From contig OX453279.1 in NCBI GenBank assembly GCA_949710005.1, positions 22,541,193-22,605,192 of the forward strand: a DNA stretch of 64,000 bases. The letters are read 5' to 3'. A program made the translations under genes and the position numbers. Each line of letters starts with the position of its first letter. The stretch's first letter is position 1. Under the pieces are notes generated by a model, which did not search any database, was not told where the DNA came from, and saw nothing but the letters and a program-made list of their open reading frames with translations. Below, one piece after another: positions 32,011 through 41,900 of the stretch. This DNA comes from Ricordea florida (Eukaryota > Cnidaria > Anthozoa > Corallimorpharia > Ricordeidae).

Positions 32011-33201
32011 ATGATACAAACTGTCTTTAATATTATGTTTTGTCTTTCAGATTTGACAGGATATGTGCAACTCTGTACTGAAATACAGAAGAGTACTCAG
32101 TCATCCAACACATACCTTGATGTCCATTTTCAAGTAGCAAAAGAACAAAAAACAGTATTCAGAGTAATGGTGAAGACACACGAGTTTTCAAAACGGCAAC
32201 TGTTTGTTGATGCCATGGCTGCACAAAAACCAATTATAGTAAAGCACTTGCAAGTTTCAAGCACTGGAACTCTTTTCTTCAGTTACAGCAGTGCAGTCCT
32301 CGATGCACCTGCACATACTGTTGACTTTACCTTTTCTCCACCAACAAACGAACCTGACATCTGGTATCTTTACAGTAAGTGGAATGATTAAATGGAGCGG
32401 GCCTGAAATTACTACAGAAAAAAGTGGAGCTGTGGTGAGAAATGCTCTTCTCTACGATAGCACTGGCATGATCGAATTGTCTGTATGGGAAGATCATATT
32501 AAGCAACTGGAAGAGCATAAATCTTACACCATAACAGAAACTAAACTGAGATATTATTATGGCAAATGTCTCTCTACGACCAAGAGCACACAGATCTTGA
32601 GCTCTGAGCCACAAGACTTGTCTCAGGGCAACATAACCAAAGACCATACCCACTGGCTGTACTGCCCAAGCATAATGAATGTAGCCATAAATGCATATCC
32701 AGTTTGCAACAATAACGATTGTTCAAAAAAAAATTACTTTCAACATGGCAGGATCACAGGTTATCCACTGTCAAAGCTGCAACAGGGCAATGCTGTTAAA
32801 GCAATGTTACTGTGAAATGAACATAAACTTCCACTTAGAGAAAAATGACACAAATATACAAGGCTACTGCTTTCCCTAAAGTAATTAGCACATTCCTATG
32901 CGAAGATTTTTACAGATATAAACAAGACACTGACGCCCTCATCGAAAAAATGCTGCTTATGGAGATTGTAGGCTTTGAACTTTCACTTAACCAAAGGCTT
33001 GTAGCCAACATGAAACTGCACTCTCAGGAAGAGGTAACAGATGAAGAACTATTGAAATCCCTTCCCAATTCCAGCAACCAAGAACAGTCAGAAGAGTGTC
33101 AACCAGGAAAAATAAGGAAGCAAAATACACCAAGACAAAACGACAGAAACACCACCAAGTACACAAAGGACAAACCACTGAAACCCAAGAAAGACAAGTA
33201 A
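32011..33201 (+). pseudogene. RPA-like single-strand DNA-binding protein of the Helitron-type element
   Basis: The first part (32,041-32,390) gives YLDVHFQVAKEQKTVFRVMV and an OB-fold-like segment. A frameshift leads into WSGPEITTEKSGAVVRNALL and IELSVWEDHIKQLEEHKSY, the strand pattern of RPA1-type OB domains. A zinc-ribbon-like cysteine set follows (VCNNNDC, then after another shift CQSCNRAMLLKQCYC). The C-terminal tail to 33,201 is Lys/Gln-rich. RPA-like proteins are known cargo of animal Helitrons and presumably protect single-stranded intermediates. Two frameshifts indicate decay. Confidence 0.65.
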
Positions 33202-33213
33202 AAACAATGATCA

Positions 33214-34400
33214 ACAAGCACAGTCAAAGGAAAAACAAACTTTAATCTTTTCTGTTGCAGCTCACAGTGATAGTGTATCACCACTGGAATTAAATTGTAT
33301 ACTGCTGTTGTGTTTAAAGCAGGTCAAAAGAGGATCAATCACATTTAAAGAACAAACAAGAAATTTCGATATTTCCTGTTACAGTTCTTATTGTAATAAT
33401 ATACATGCAAAAATTTCAGCATGCTCATTGGCTGAGAGCACCTTAATTAATCCCAAACAGTGCAGAAAATTGAAATTAAGTGCAAAAAGTTGAAATTGAG
33501 TGCAGAAACTTGAAATTAAATTTTTGCATGTATATTATTAAGAAGTAATCACATGATTTGTCTCGTGCAATTTGGGATAAATCAGCACTCGTAAATGTTT
33601 CAAAGACTACAAATTGCACGAGCCCTCGTGCAATTCGGTTAGCCTTTGAAAAATTTACTCGTGCTGATTTATCCCAAGTTGCACTTGAAATCATGTGATT
33701 ACCTATACTAATAATATACATGCAAAACTTTCAGCATGCTCATTGGCTGAGAGCACGTCAATTAATCCCAAACAGTGCAGAAAATTGAAATTGAGTGCAA
33801 AAAGTTGAAATTGAGTGCAGAAAGTTGAAATTAAATTTTTGCATGTATATTATTAAGAAGTAATCACATGATTTGTCTCGTGCAATTTGGGATAAATCAG
33901 CACTCGTAAATTTTTCAGAGACTACAAATTGCACTCGCCCTACGGGCTCGTGCAATTTGGTTAGCCTTTGGAAATATTACTCGTGCTGATTTATCCCAAA
34001 TTGCACTCGAAATCATGTGATTACCTATACATAGTGTATCAACAGAAAAATTGAAATGTACACTGCTGTTTAAAACAAGTAAAAAGATCAATCGCGTTTA
34101 AAGGACGAACAAACTTTGATCTTTCCCGTTGCTGTTCCATTGATAGCATGTGAACAGTGAAGTTAAAATATACAGTGCTGTTGTATTTAAAACAAGTAAA
34201 AAAGAGGATCAACCACGATCAAGAGACAAACACTTTATTCTGTCCTGTTTCCGTTGATAGTATGTAAGCACTGGCATTAAATTGTGCAGTACAGTTACAA
34301 TTACGGAGAAATGTACCTGTACAGTTATTGTTAATAAACCGTTACAGTTCGTATTACAGTCACCCTTCAATAAAGTACTCGTCTTGTAGAGTGCTTTCAA
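33214..34400. repeat. Tandem repeat of about 110 bp, interrupted by foldbacks
   Basis: Four diverged units share ACAAACTTTRATCTTT, a GATAGTRTGT segment, an ATACWGTGCTGTTGT segment and AGGATCAA. They start near 33,230, 34,030, 34,110 and 34,220. The first is separated from the others by the foldbacks at 33,395-34,027. Confidence 0.6.
33395..34027. repeat. Two tandem copies of a double foldback
   Basis: Each copy (33,395-33,710 and 33,711-34,027) has two palindromes. One has AATATACATGCAAAA and its complement as ends. The other runs from TAATCACATGATTTGTCTC to its complement, with GATAAATCAGCACTCGT arms. The two copies are nearly identical. Confidence 0.75.
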
Positions 34401-34690
34401 TACTCCCATTGGACAAAGTGTTCAATCAACGAACAATAGCCAAGATAACACATAATAGAACAAAAGAATGAAATCGTAATACACCAAAATCTATTCCACG
34501 CAATTTGAAACCACTCTATTATCCTGCTAATTCGCATTATCAGAGCCCTGACCCAACATCTTACTTACTCCACGAGCCCACCACAGGATGCCTTTGATTG
34601 ATACCCTGGTTTACATTGAAAACTATATCAATGTACTAATCTACCTCGTGCAATTATTGCATATCCGACCACGTACGCATTGCGTACCTA

Positions 34691-34957
34691 TTTTTCTTAT
34701 TCTCATCGTGCGTTGCTGTCCAAGGTTTTACCATTTGCTGCTGTTATATTGCTGTTGCAATAAAGTTTAAGCAAGGAATTTTGAACTGAATACCATCAAA
34801 CTACAATGCCAGACGTGAAAAATGGTTAACCAAAACACTAATGATAGTTACTTTCTTTAAGTGGTTCAGTTACTGTGTTGTGCAACGATAGTCGTTAATG
34901 CTATCCCCTTTGACATTTACATTCATCATGTTGTTGACTTCTTGCAGTACAGCAATT
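34691..34957 (+). pseudogene. GPCR fragment, unit 1 part 2
   Basis: Encodes remnants of helix 5 (LFLILIVRCC region in another frame; SSCVAVQGFTICCCYIAVAI in the receptor frame), the third intracellular loop and the start of helix 6. Small indels relative to unit 2 (for example loss of CGG after ACTAATG) destroy the frame. It is cut at 34,958 by the LINE. Confidence 0.65.
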
Positions 34958-34961
34958 CAAT

Positions 34962-34962
<1 letters not shown>

Positions 34963-34995
<33 letters not shown>

Positions 34996-36056
34996 TAATA
35001 ATTTATTGATTTCTAGCGAGCAGGTGTCAACCATTCGGTTTTCAAATGCGCGTTACAAGATGTATAAAATATATGTATATATATGTACAATATAAAATGA
35101 TGTAAATATTCGTAAAATAGAAAGAAAATATAAATATATATATAAAAGTCATAAGATAATAAATAGAATTAACAATATAAAATAAAATCTATTGATAGGC
35201 CTGTCTAAACAAGTGTGTTTTAAGCTTTACTTTAAATAGTTCTATAGAAATGTCAGGATTTCTAAGTTCGATAGGGAGACAGTTCCAAAGCTTTGGCGCG
35301 GCCACAGCAAAGGCTCTATCACCAAGCGTAGCTAGTGTTCTTTGTCTTGGTTGATCAAGTAGGAATGAGTCGTTGGATCTGAGACCGTAGCTTGAATTGT
35401 CTTTGAACGTGATGAGTTCCTGAAGATAGTTCGGCGCGGCTCCTTTAATTGCCTTGAAGGTAATTAGAATTACCTTGAATTTAATTCTGTCCCTTATTTG
35501 TAGCCAATGAAGCTCTTTAAGTATAGGGCATATGTGACAAAATCTAGGTGCTTTGTATAGCAATCTTGCCGCGGCGTTTTGAACTCTTTGAAGTTTGGAA
35601 ATGAGAGAATCGGGAAGACCGTAAAGTAGGGAATTACAGTAGTCAAGTCGAATCGTGATGAATGCATGAACTAGGCACTCTGTGGTCTCCTTATTTAGGT
35701 ATTTCCTTATGCGACTTAGATTATGGAGGTAGTAATAGCCAGCTTTACAGGTTTTGTTGAAATGAGACTGCATAGAAAATGTCTCATCGAACCAACTTCC
35801 CAGATTCCTAACCGCATCTTTGCTGGGTGTAACAATTGAGTCGCCGATCTTTAGGAAATCAATGTCAACATTTTTCAGCTGAAGCCTGGTACCAATAAGT
35901 AAGAACTCCGTCTTCCCGTCGTTTATTTTCAGCTTGTCTTGTAACATCCACAGTCTGACATCTCGTATACAGGCTTCCATAGCTGCGACTGCCGCGTCTT
36001 GAGAGGCTTGACTATCAGGGCGGAAAGATAGATAGAGCTGTGTATCATCAGCAAAG
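34963..36056 (-). mobile_element. 5'-truncated CR1/L2-like LINE with TTA-type tail
   Basis: CAATT at 34,958-34,962 and 36,057-36,061 is the target duplication; unit 2 has the empty site at 56,187. The minus-strand 3' end is a (TTA)n tail (34,963-35,002 on the plus strand as TAA repeats). The coding frame is open from the truncation point to a stop at 35,189. It starts at the catalytic FADDTQLY block and runs through MLQDKLKINDGKTEFLLIG, the LDYCNSLLYGLPDSLI segment, and a C-terminal KLKTHLFRQAY tail. Everything upstream of the FADD block is missing. Confidence 0.9.
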
Positions 36057-36061
36057 CAATT

Positions 36062-36252
36062 TTTAATCCGATTATTTATTCTTTACGGATTCCAGAATTC
36101 AGAGAAGCACTTTTACGACCACACAAACCTAAAGAACTTAGAGATGTGAGATGTAACCCGATTAAGGACACTAGAGACTCGGAACCAAAGTGCAGCGATT
36201 TCTAATCTATCTAACTCAACCAAACGATTGACTGATACAAACCATTAACTCT
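36062..36252 (+). pseudogene. GPCR fragment, unit 1 part 3 (helix 7 and tail)
   Basis: The sequence following the LINE matches unit 2 from LNPIIYSLR onward, including the tail with RPHKPKELRDV and a TRNQSAAISNLS region. A one-base insertion near 36,152 shifts the frame relative to unit 2. Confidence 0.65.
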
Positions 36253-36789
36253 GTAAATCGTTTGCCAACTTAAGTGACAATATGATAGAAAGCGGGAACA
36301 AAATATCGGATGATGTTTCGTTTTTGCTTCTTGAATTTACACCTGAATTTTTTCTGTTAGCAATTTCCATATCTATATGCAAATTGTTCCTCCCGTTGTG
36401 CCTTGTGGAATATGTAAAAAACTGTTTAATTAAAAAGGATGGTTTGGTCTTGGCAAGCTGGTCTGCTGATGGTTTTGTTAATTATCGGTAGCTGTAAAAT
36501 TGAGAAAATTGTAGGGAATTTATGAGATATGCTACGAGATTTTGCATGAATGGAACGGTCATCTAGAAATCTTTAGCCTTCCTCAAGCTATAGTAAATTC
36601 TAGGCAATTTTCATGCTTCTCCGAACAGATAGTTTACAGAAAACAGTCGTTGGCTGCCCCTGAATCAAATGAAGAACCAATTTAAATCTATAAAAGCCTA
36701 TAATTTATATTATTTTAGATTAATGCCATTCAGGTTGAGAATAGAATAAATTTCACCCAGATTTTGAAACGACAAATAGTATATTTGTG
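36253..36789. other. GPCR 3' flank shared with unit 2
   Basis: Aligns with 56,378-56,918 with few differences. A 69-codon frame at 36,282 is conserved in unit 2 with about eight substitutions but has no known motif and probably is not a gene. Confidence 0.5.
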
Positions 36790-36939
36790 TTTAGTATAAA
36801 TACTCAGGTGATTATACAAAATCGCGCGCTCTGATTGGTTCGCTATCTCGGATTATCAGCCGATAATCACCTCGACGAACAAAATGGCTGCCAGTCGTTC
36901 GCGCGCTTTTGGTGAAATAAACTTTTTCGTGTTGTAAAA
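36790..36939 (+). repeat. TTTAGTATAAAT-family MITE, copy 2, left part
   Basis: Left half of the MITE seen whole at 56,919-57,193. It is broken at TAAAA by the BEL/Pao insertion; the right half is 44,207-44,331. Confidence 0.85.
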
Positions 36940-37245
36940 TGTTACTGCTGGTATCCTGACCAGCGGGCTTACCCCCTTGTTTATTAGGAGCATGCGCACG
37001 GGGCCTCGGCATTGGCGGGCACGAGGCCACCGTGAAATTACCTGAAGTTTCACTAAGGCTTTCCTCAAGTTTCCCAAGTGTTTTGTAAGTCGTTTGTTTT
37101 GGTTTTTATTTCTCGTGCTACGGATTTCTAACGGATGTTTGTGATGATACTTGTGAGTTGTTTCAGCCTCGTGTATGATTAAACGTTTTGTTGTTATGTT
37201 CATCGCCACGGCTATCATTTGTGCCGCCAGTACAAGTCACAGTCA
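36940..37245 (+). repeat. BEL/Pao 5' LTR
   Basis: 306 bp, TG...CA. It differs from the 3' LTR at about 37,083 (T/A) and 37,135 (G/A) and by a short indel near the 3' end. The primer-binding site should follow at 37,246 but I did not match it to a tRNA. Confidence 0.9.
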
Positions 37246-37443
37246 GTAATTTCACGACCTCATGGTTCATATGGATTTACAAGGATAGTTACGGTGGTGC
37301 TTCTATGTATCTATAGTTTTGATCTGGTTTTACGGTTTGAGGGATATTTACGGTCATGGAAGGTGAAGGCAAGGAATTTGCGGCTTATTTTTGAGGACGA
37401 CAATTTGCTGAGTTTGCAAGTTTCGCGTTCGCACTCCCCAACA

Positions 37444-38970
37444 ATGGATACGGAACTGTTTCGCGTTATATCGCCGCTTCACACTCAGCCAACGGATGCA
37501 GCATCAGAAGCGGAACTTCCTAATTCAGTAAAGGTTCAAGGTTCGCTGAATATGGGAGCAAAATCGACGGTCAGTGATGCTGAAGCCCTAGGAGTGGGCG
37601 AAAGGAGGAAAATTCCAACGGATAAAGGTAAACAATACGAGTTACAAAGGTTAAAGGGTCATAGAACTGTGGCGTTACGTCACGTAACTAGACAGATAAA
37701 CAAAATGAAACCGCTACTTGCTGATCTTAACAATTATGAATTTGTATCAGTTGAAATGGAAGGTCTTAACAATTTGCTTGTTAAACTGCAAGATGCTCAG
37801 GATAAATATGTTGACGCGTTAGAAGATGAAACTGTTATTGTTGATGCCAATTCATGGTACGATGCTCACGATGAAGATGTCTTTAAGTTTAAACAGTCTA
37901 TCATTGAATATTTGTCCAAGGCGAAAAGGCATCAGTCAAATGAAGTAAACTCTGTTATCTCTAGTGGGTCTCATCGCACAAGAAAGTCAAATCACTCTAA
38001 ACGGTCCACCTCATCTTCAATTTCATCTAAAGCTAAGTTGTTAGAAGCAAAAACTAAGGTTGCAGCACTGGAGGTTGAAGCATCATTTCTGAAGGAAAAG
38101 CAAGCGCTTAAAATGGCAGCTGAACATTTAGAGCTAAAACAGAGTTTAGCTCAAGCAAGGGAAGAAGAAAGGATTTACGAAGAAATGAAGAATGAAGAGT
38201 CAACCTTTGCACCTGTTCATACACAAAGTCCTCCGATTTGTACAATACAATCAGGTAACTCTGCTGGTTTGGAACCAACTTCGCAGCAACAACTTGTAAG
38301 TTCTTTAGGCATTACAGATTATCAACAGCCTTTACAAGCTAGTCCCCTTAGTGCATTTACGGTACCTCAGAAAGGACCCATTTACACAACACCGATAAAT
38401 ACTGGTGCATCGCAGAGTAAGGAAGAGACTACGGCCTATGCAGCAAAACCCCATGAACACCCCTCGAGTGTACATTCTTCATCATACCCATCTTTAACAA
38501 CGACTCCTGCTGTTATGTATACTGCTCCTGATCAGGTATGGTGTCTGCCACCATCACCCCCACAAGGTTGTTCAACAAGTTTGTCAGTCAAAGACAATAC
38601 TTTCCAAGACATTGTGGAAATTCAACGAAAACAAACTGAGTTGTCTCAGACTATTGTTAACCAGCAAGCAAGGAGTCTTTTGCCATCGAACGAGCCTCCT
38701 ATGTTTTATGGTGAAGCTATGGAGTATCCATTATTCATGACTGCCTTTGAGTCATTAATTGAATCAAAGGTTGAAGATTCCCATGAGAGATTATATTTTC
38801 TGGGTCAATACACGTCAGGTAAAGCCAAAGAAATTATAAACGGCTGTCTGCAAAGGAGAATGGAAGGATCCTATGAAGAAGCTAAGAGACTTTTAAAGAG
38901 ACAATTCGGTGATCCATTCAAGACAGCTAATGCCCATATCACGAAATTGTCTTCTTGGCCACCAATCTGA
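37444..38970 (+). CDS. BEL/Pao Gag region
   Basis: The start is ATG 37,444 (ACAATGG context) rather than the in-frame ATG at 37,219, which lies inside the LTR. The N-terminal half is polar. A Lys/Glu-rich coiled coil lies around 38,030-38,200 (KVAALEVEASFLKEKQALKM). A Pro/Ser/Thr-rich linker follows, then the DUF1759-type Gag core from 38,695 (PPMFYGEAMEYPLFMTAFES, then HERLYFLGQYTSGKAKEIIN). The frame ends at a TGA within the Gag core. The same frame continues beyond it, so this is a premature stop rather than a domain boundary. The codon could be a C-to-T change of an Arg CGA codon. Confidence 0.9.
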   Translation: MDTELFRVISPLHTQPTDAASEAELPNSVKVQGSLNMGAKSTVSDAEALGVGERRKIPTDKGKQYELQRLKGHRTVALRHVTRQINKMKPLLADLNNYEFVSVEMEGLNNLLVKLQDAQDKYVDALEDETVIVDANSWYDAHDEDVFKFKQSIIEYLSKAKRHQSNEVNSVISSGSHRTRKSNHSKRSTSSSISSKAKLLEAKTKVAALEVEASFLKEKQALKMAAEHLELKQSLAQAREEERIYEEMKNEESTFAPVHTQSPPICTIQSGNSAGLEPTSQQQLVSSLGITDYQQPLQASPLSAFTVPQKGPIYTTPINTGASQSKEETTAYAAKPHEHPSSVHSSSYPSLTTTPAVMYTAPDQVWCLPPSPPQGCSTSLSVKDNTFQDIVEIQRKQTELSQTIVNQQARSLLPSNEPPMFYGEAMEYPLFMTAFESLIESKVEDSHERLYFLGQYTSGKAKEIINGCLQRRMEGSYEEAKRLLKRQFGDPFKTANAHITKLSSWPPI

Positions 38971-41900
38971 CCAAACGATGGTTTAGCCCTCCAAGATTTC
39001 TCTATTGCCCTGGATCAAGCTAAGTCAGCTATGAAAGGCATGTCTCATATGGATGATTTAAACACTGCTCATGTACTGCGTCAACTGTGGGAAAAGTTAC
39101 CTAAGTACCTGCGAACCAAATGGACTGAAAGGAACAATAGGACAAAAAGTGCAAAGGGAAGAATAGCCGACTTCGAAGAGTTCTCTCAATTCGTGCGTGA
39201 ACAAGCTGATCTTGCCACAGATCCTGTGTGTTCAGAGCAATATGTTAGCAAGCCAAATCATGATGCCAAGGACAGAGGCACTCATCTTAAATTTACAAGA
39301 AAGCTGCTAAAAAGGAGAAAAGGGACAAACCTTGCTACTGGTGTAAATCATGAAGATAGCAATCAAAAGACTGTTGTATGCTCTTTATGCAAGAAGCCTC
39401 ATAACTTAAACGAGTGTGAACAGTTTTTGAAGAAATCTCTGAACGACCGTCGCGACTTTGTAGTAGAGAAGAAACTATGCTTTGGCTGCTTTAGCGACCA
39501 GCACATTGCAAAGCATTGCAAGGAAAGGCAAACGTGCAAGACGTGCAACAAGCAGCATCCAACGTCACTACACGACCCTGATGGAATTAAGAAATCGAAC
39601 GACAAAGGTGACAAGAACCAATCTCAAGATAGACCTCGAGTTAGTAGCAATCACACTGCCACCTGCAACATAACTGAAGCTGGAGATGTGCCGATTAACA
39701 TGGGTATATTGCTAGTCTGGTTGTTTCATAAGAGTAATCCAGCGAAGAAAATACGAGTTTATGCTTTACTGGACAATGCCAGCGGTGGAACGTTTGTGAA
39801 TGAAAGCGTAGCTAAGGCTCTTGGCGTCGAAGGAAGTAGCACTGACCTCACTCTGACTACAATCCATGGAACACACAGCGTAACGTCGAAGGCCGTTGAA
39901 GGATTAGTCGTAGCTAATGTCAAGGACGAGAGTGCAAAGTTAGAGTTGCCCAGAACTTTCACCCGAAACATCATTCCAGCGGACCGCAGTGAAATACCAC
40001 GACCCGATGTAATCAGTAGGATGTCTCATTTGAAGGATGTTAGTGCCGAACTTTCCCCCTACATGGAAGATGTTGAAGTGGGACTTCTTATCGGATTGAA
40101 CTGTCCAAGTGTCCTACGACCAAGAGAAATTGTTTACGGTGGAGAATCAGATCTATATGCTGTACGGTCGCTGCTCGGATGGTACATAAACGGTCCTCAC
40201 TATACTTCCTGTCAGAGTAGCATCTTAACGTGCAATAGAATTCATCTTAATCAGCAAGACACCTCATCCCCGCGAGGATATGTAGTCTTTCAAAGGACGG
40301 TCAAGGAACAGATAACACCGCAGGCAGTTGAACGAATGTTTGAACTTGACTTCTCCGAAAAAGAAAAGGGAATATCATTGTCGCGCGAAGACATCAAGTT
40401 CTACGAGACTGTGGAAACTGGTATCGTTCATCTCGAGGACGTGCACTATGAAATGCCCCTCCCTTTCAAACATAAGAACACTCAGCTCCCAAACAACTAC
40501 GCTCAAGCTGAAAAGCGCCTGAACAGCCTCAAGAAACGTCTAATGTCTGATGACAAGTATTACTCAGATTACTGCAGCTTTATGTCTGATATCATTTCGA
40601 AAGGCTACGCTCGGAAGGTGGATGACGATCATAAAGATCAGTTGGGCAGAACCTGGTACCTGCCGCATCACGGAATTTATCACCCGCAAACGCTAACGAA
40701 AATACGCGTGGTGTTTGATTGCTCGGCCTCATTTGAAGGACACTCCTTGAATAACACATTGCTCCAGGGACCAGATCTCAGCAGTAACTTAGTCGGTGTT
40801 CTTACCAGGTTCCGGCAAGAAAAGTATGCTTTTATGGCAGACATTGAAAAAATGTTCTTTCAAGTAAGAGTAAGGAAGGAAGATCAAAGTTTTCTCAGGT
40901 TTCTATGGTGGCCAGACGGCGATTTACAGAAGGAGGCCGAAGAGTATTGCATGACAGTGCATTTGTTCGGTGCAGTTTCATCCCCTGCATGCGCTAATTA
41001 TGCACTTAAACGCACTGCTGACGACAACGAAGATGAATATGGGTCAGAAGCAGCCAACACTCTTAGAAGGAACTTTTATGTGGACGACGTTCTCAAATCG
41101 GCAAGCACCGAAGATGAGACTATTAAGCTAGCAAAGGATACCAAAGCAGTTTGCCAAAATGGTGGATTTAACTTAACCCAGTTTGTGGGAAACACAGAGC
41201 GTATCATCAGCTCAATCCCTCAAGAACACAGAGCAGAACAGGTGAAGAACCTCACACTTGGCCAGGACAACTTACCCATAGAAAGAGCGTTAGGAGTTAT
41301 TTGGTGTATTCAGTCAGACACGTTCAACTTCAGGATTGAACTTAAGGATAAACCTTGCACGCGGAGAGGCATCCTATCGACCATCAGTTCGATTTATGAT
41401 CCCTTGGGTTTCATAGCTTCTGTAGTACTGGTCGGAAAGAAGATTTTGCAGGACATCTGTCACACTAATAGCTGGGATGAGCCAGTCGACGATGCCACCC
41501 GCAGCAGATGGGAAAGATGGCGAAATGAGCTGTACCTACTTGAAAGTTTGAAATTACCAAGAAGCTTTAAGCCCTCGGAGTTTGGAAAGATTGTGTCCAC
41601 ACAACTCCACTGTATGTCTGACGCTTCGACATGTGGTTACGGTCAATGCTCGTTTCTAAGGCTCGAAGACGAACGCGACAAAGTACATGTCTCTTTTGTT
41701 ATGGGAAAGGCGCGGGTGACGCCAAAAAAGACCGTCAGCATTCCACGGTTAGAGTTAGGTGCAGCCTCAGTCTCTGTTAAGATTGGTGATGTTCTAAAGG
41801 ATGAGCTAGAGTATGAGAACATTGAGGATCACTATTGGACGGACAGTGAAGCCGTCCTAGGCTTTATAAGTAACGAATCCAGTCGGTTTCATGTCTATGT

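Larger units (their letters stand above)
25579..34690. mobile_element. 9.1-kb composite insertion in the GPCR fragment
   Basis: Unit 2 reads continuously through this point (GCACTTTTTCTTATT at 55,906). In unit 1 the run TTTTT occurs on both sides (25,574-25,578 and 34,691-34,695), consistent with a 5-bp duplication. The insertion contains a decayed Helitron-type element, foldbacks and tandem repeats. No terminal inverted repeats were found at its ends. 25,579-26,159, 26,471-27,843 and 34,401-34,690 hold no recognised gene. Near 26,750-26,820 is a fragment of the foldback family also seen at 27,957-28,128. Confidence 0.6.

Noticed and set aside
36812..37030. Minus-strand frame repeated at 43,763-43,990
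   Set aside because: It reads the BEL LTR, so it occurs twice for that reason.
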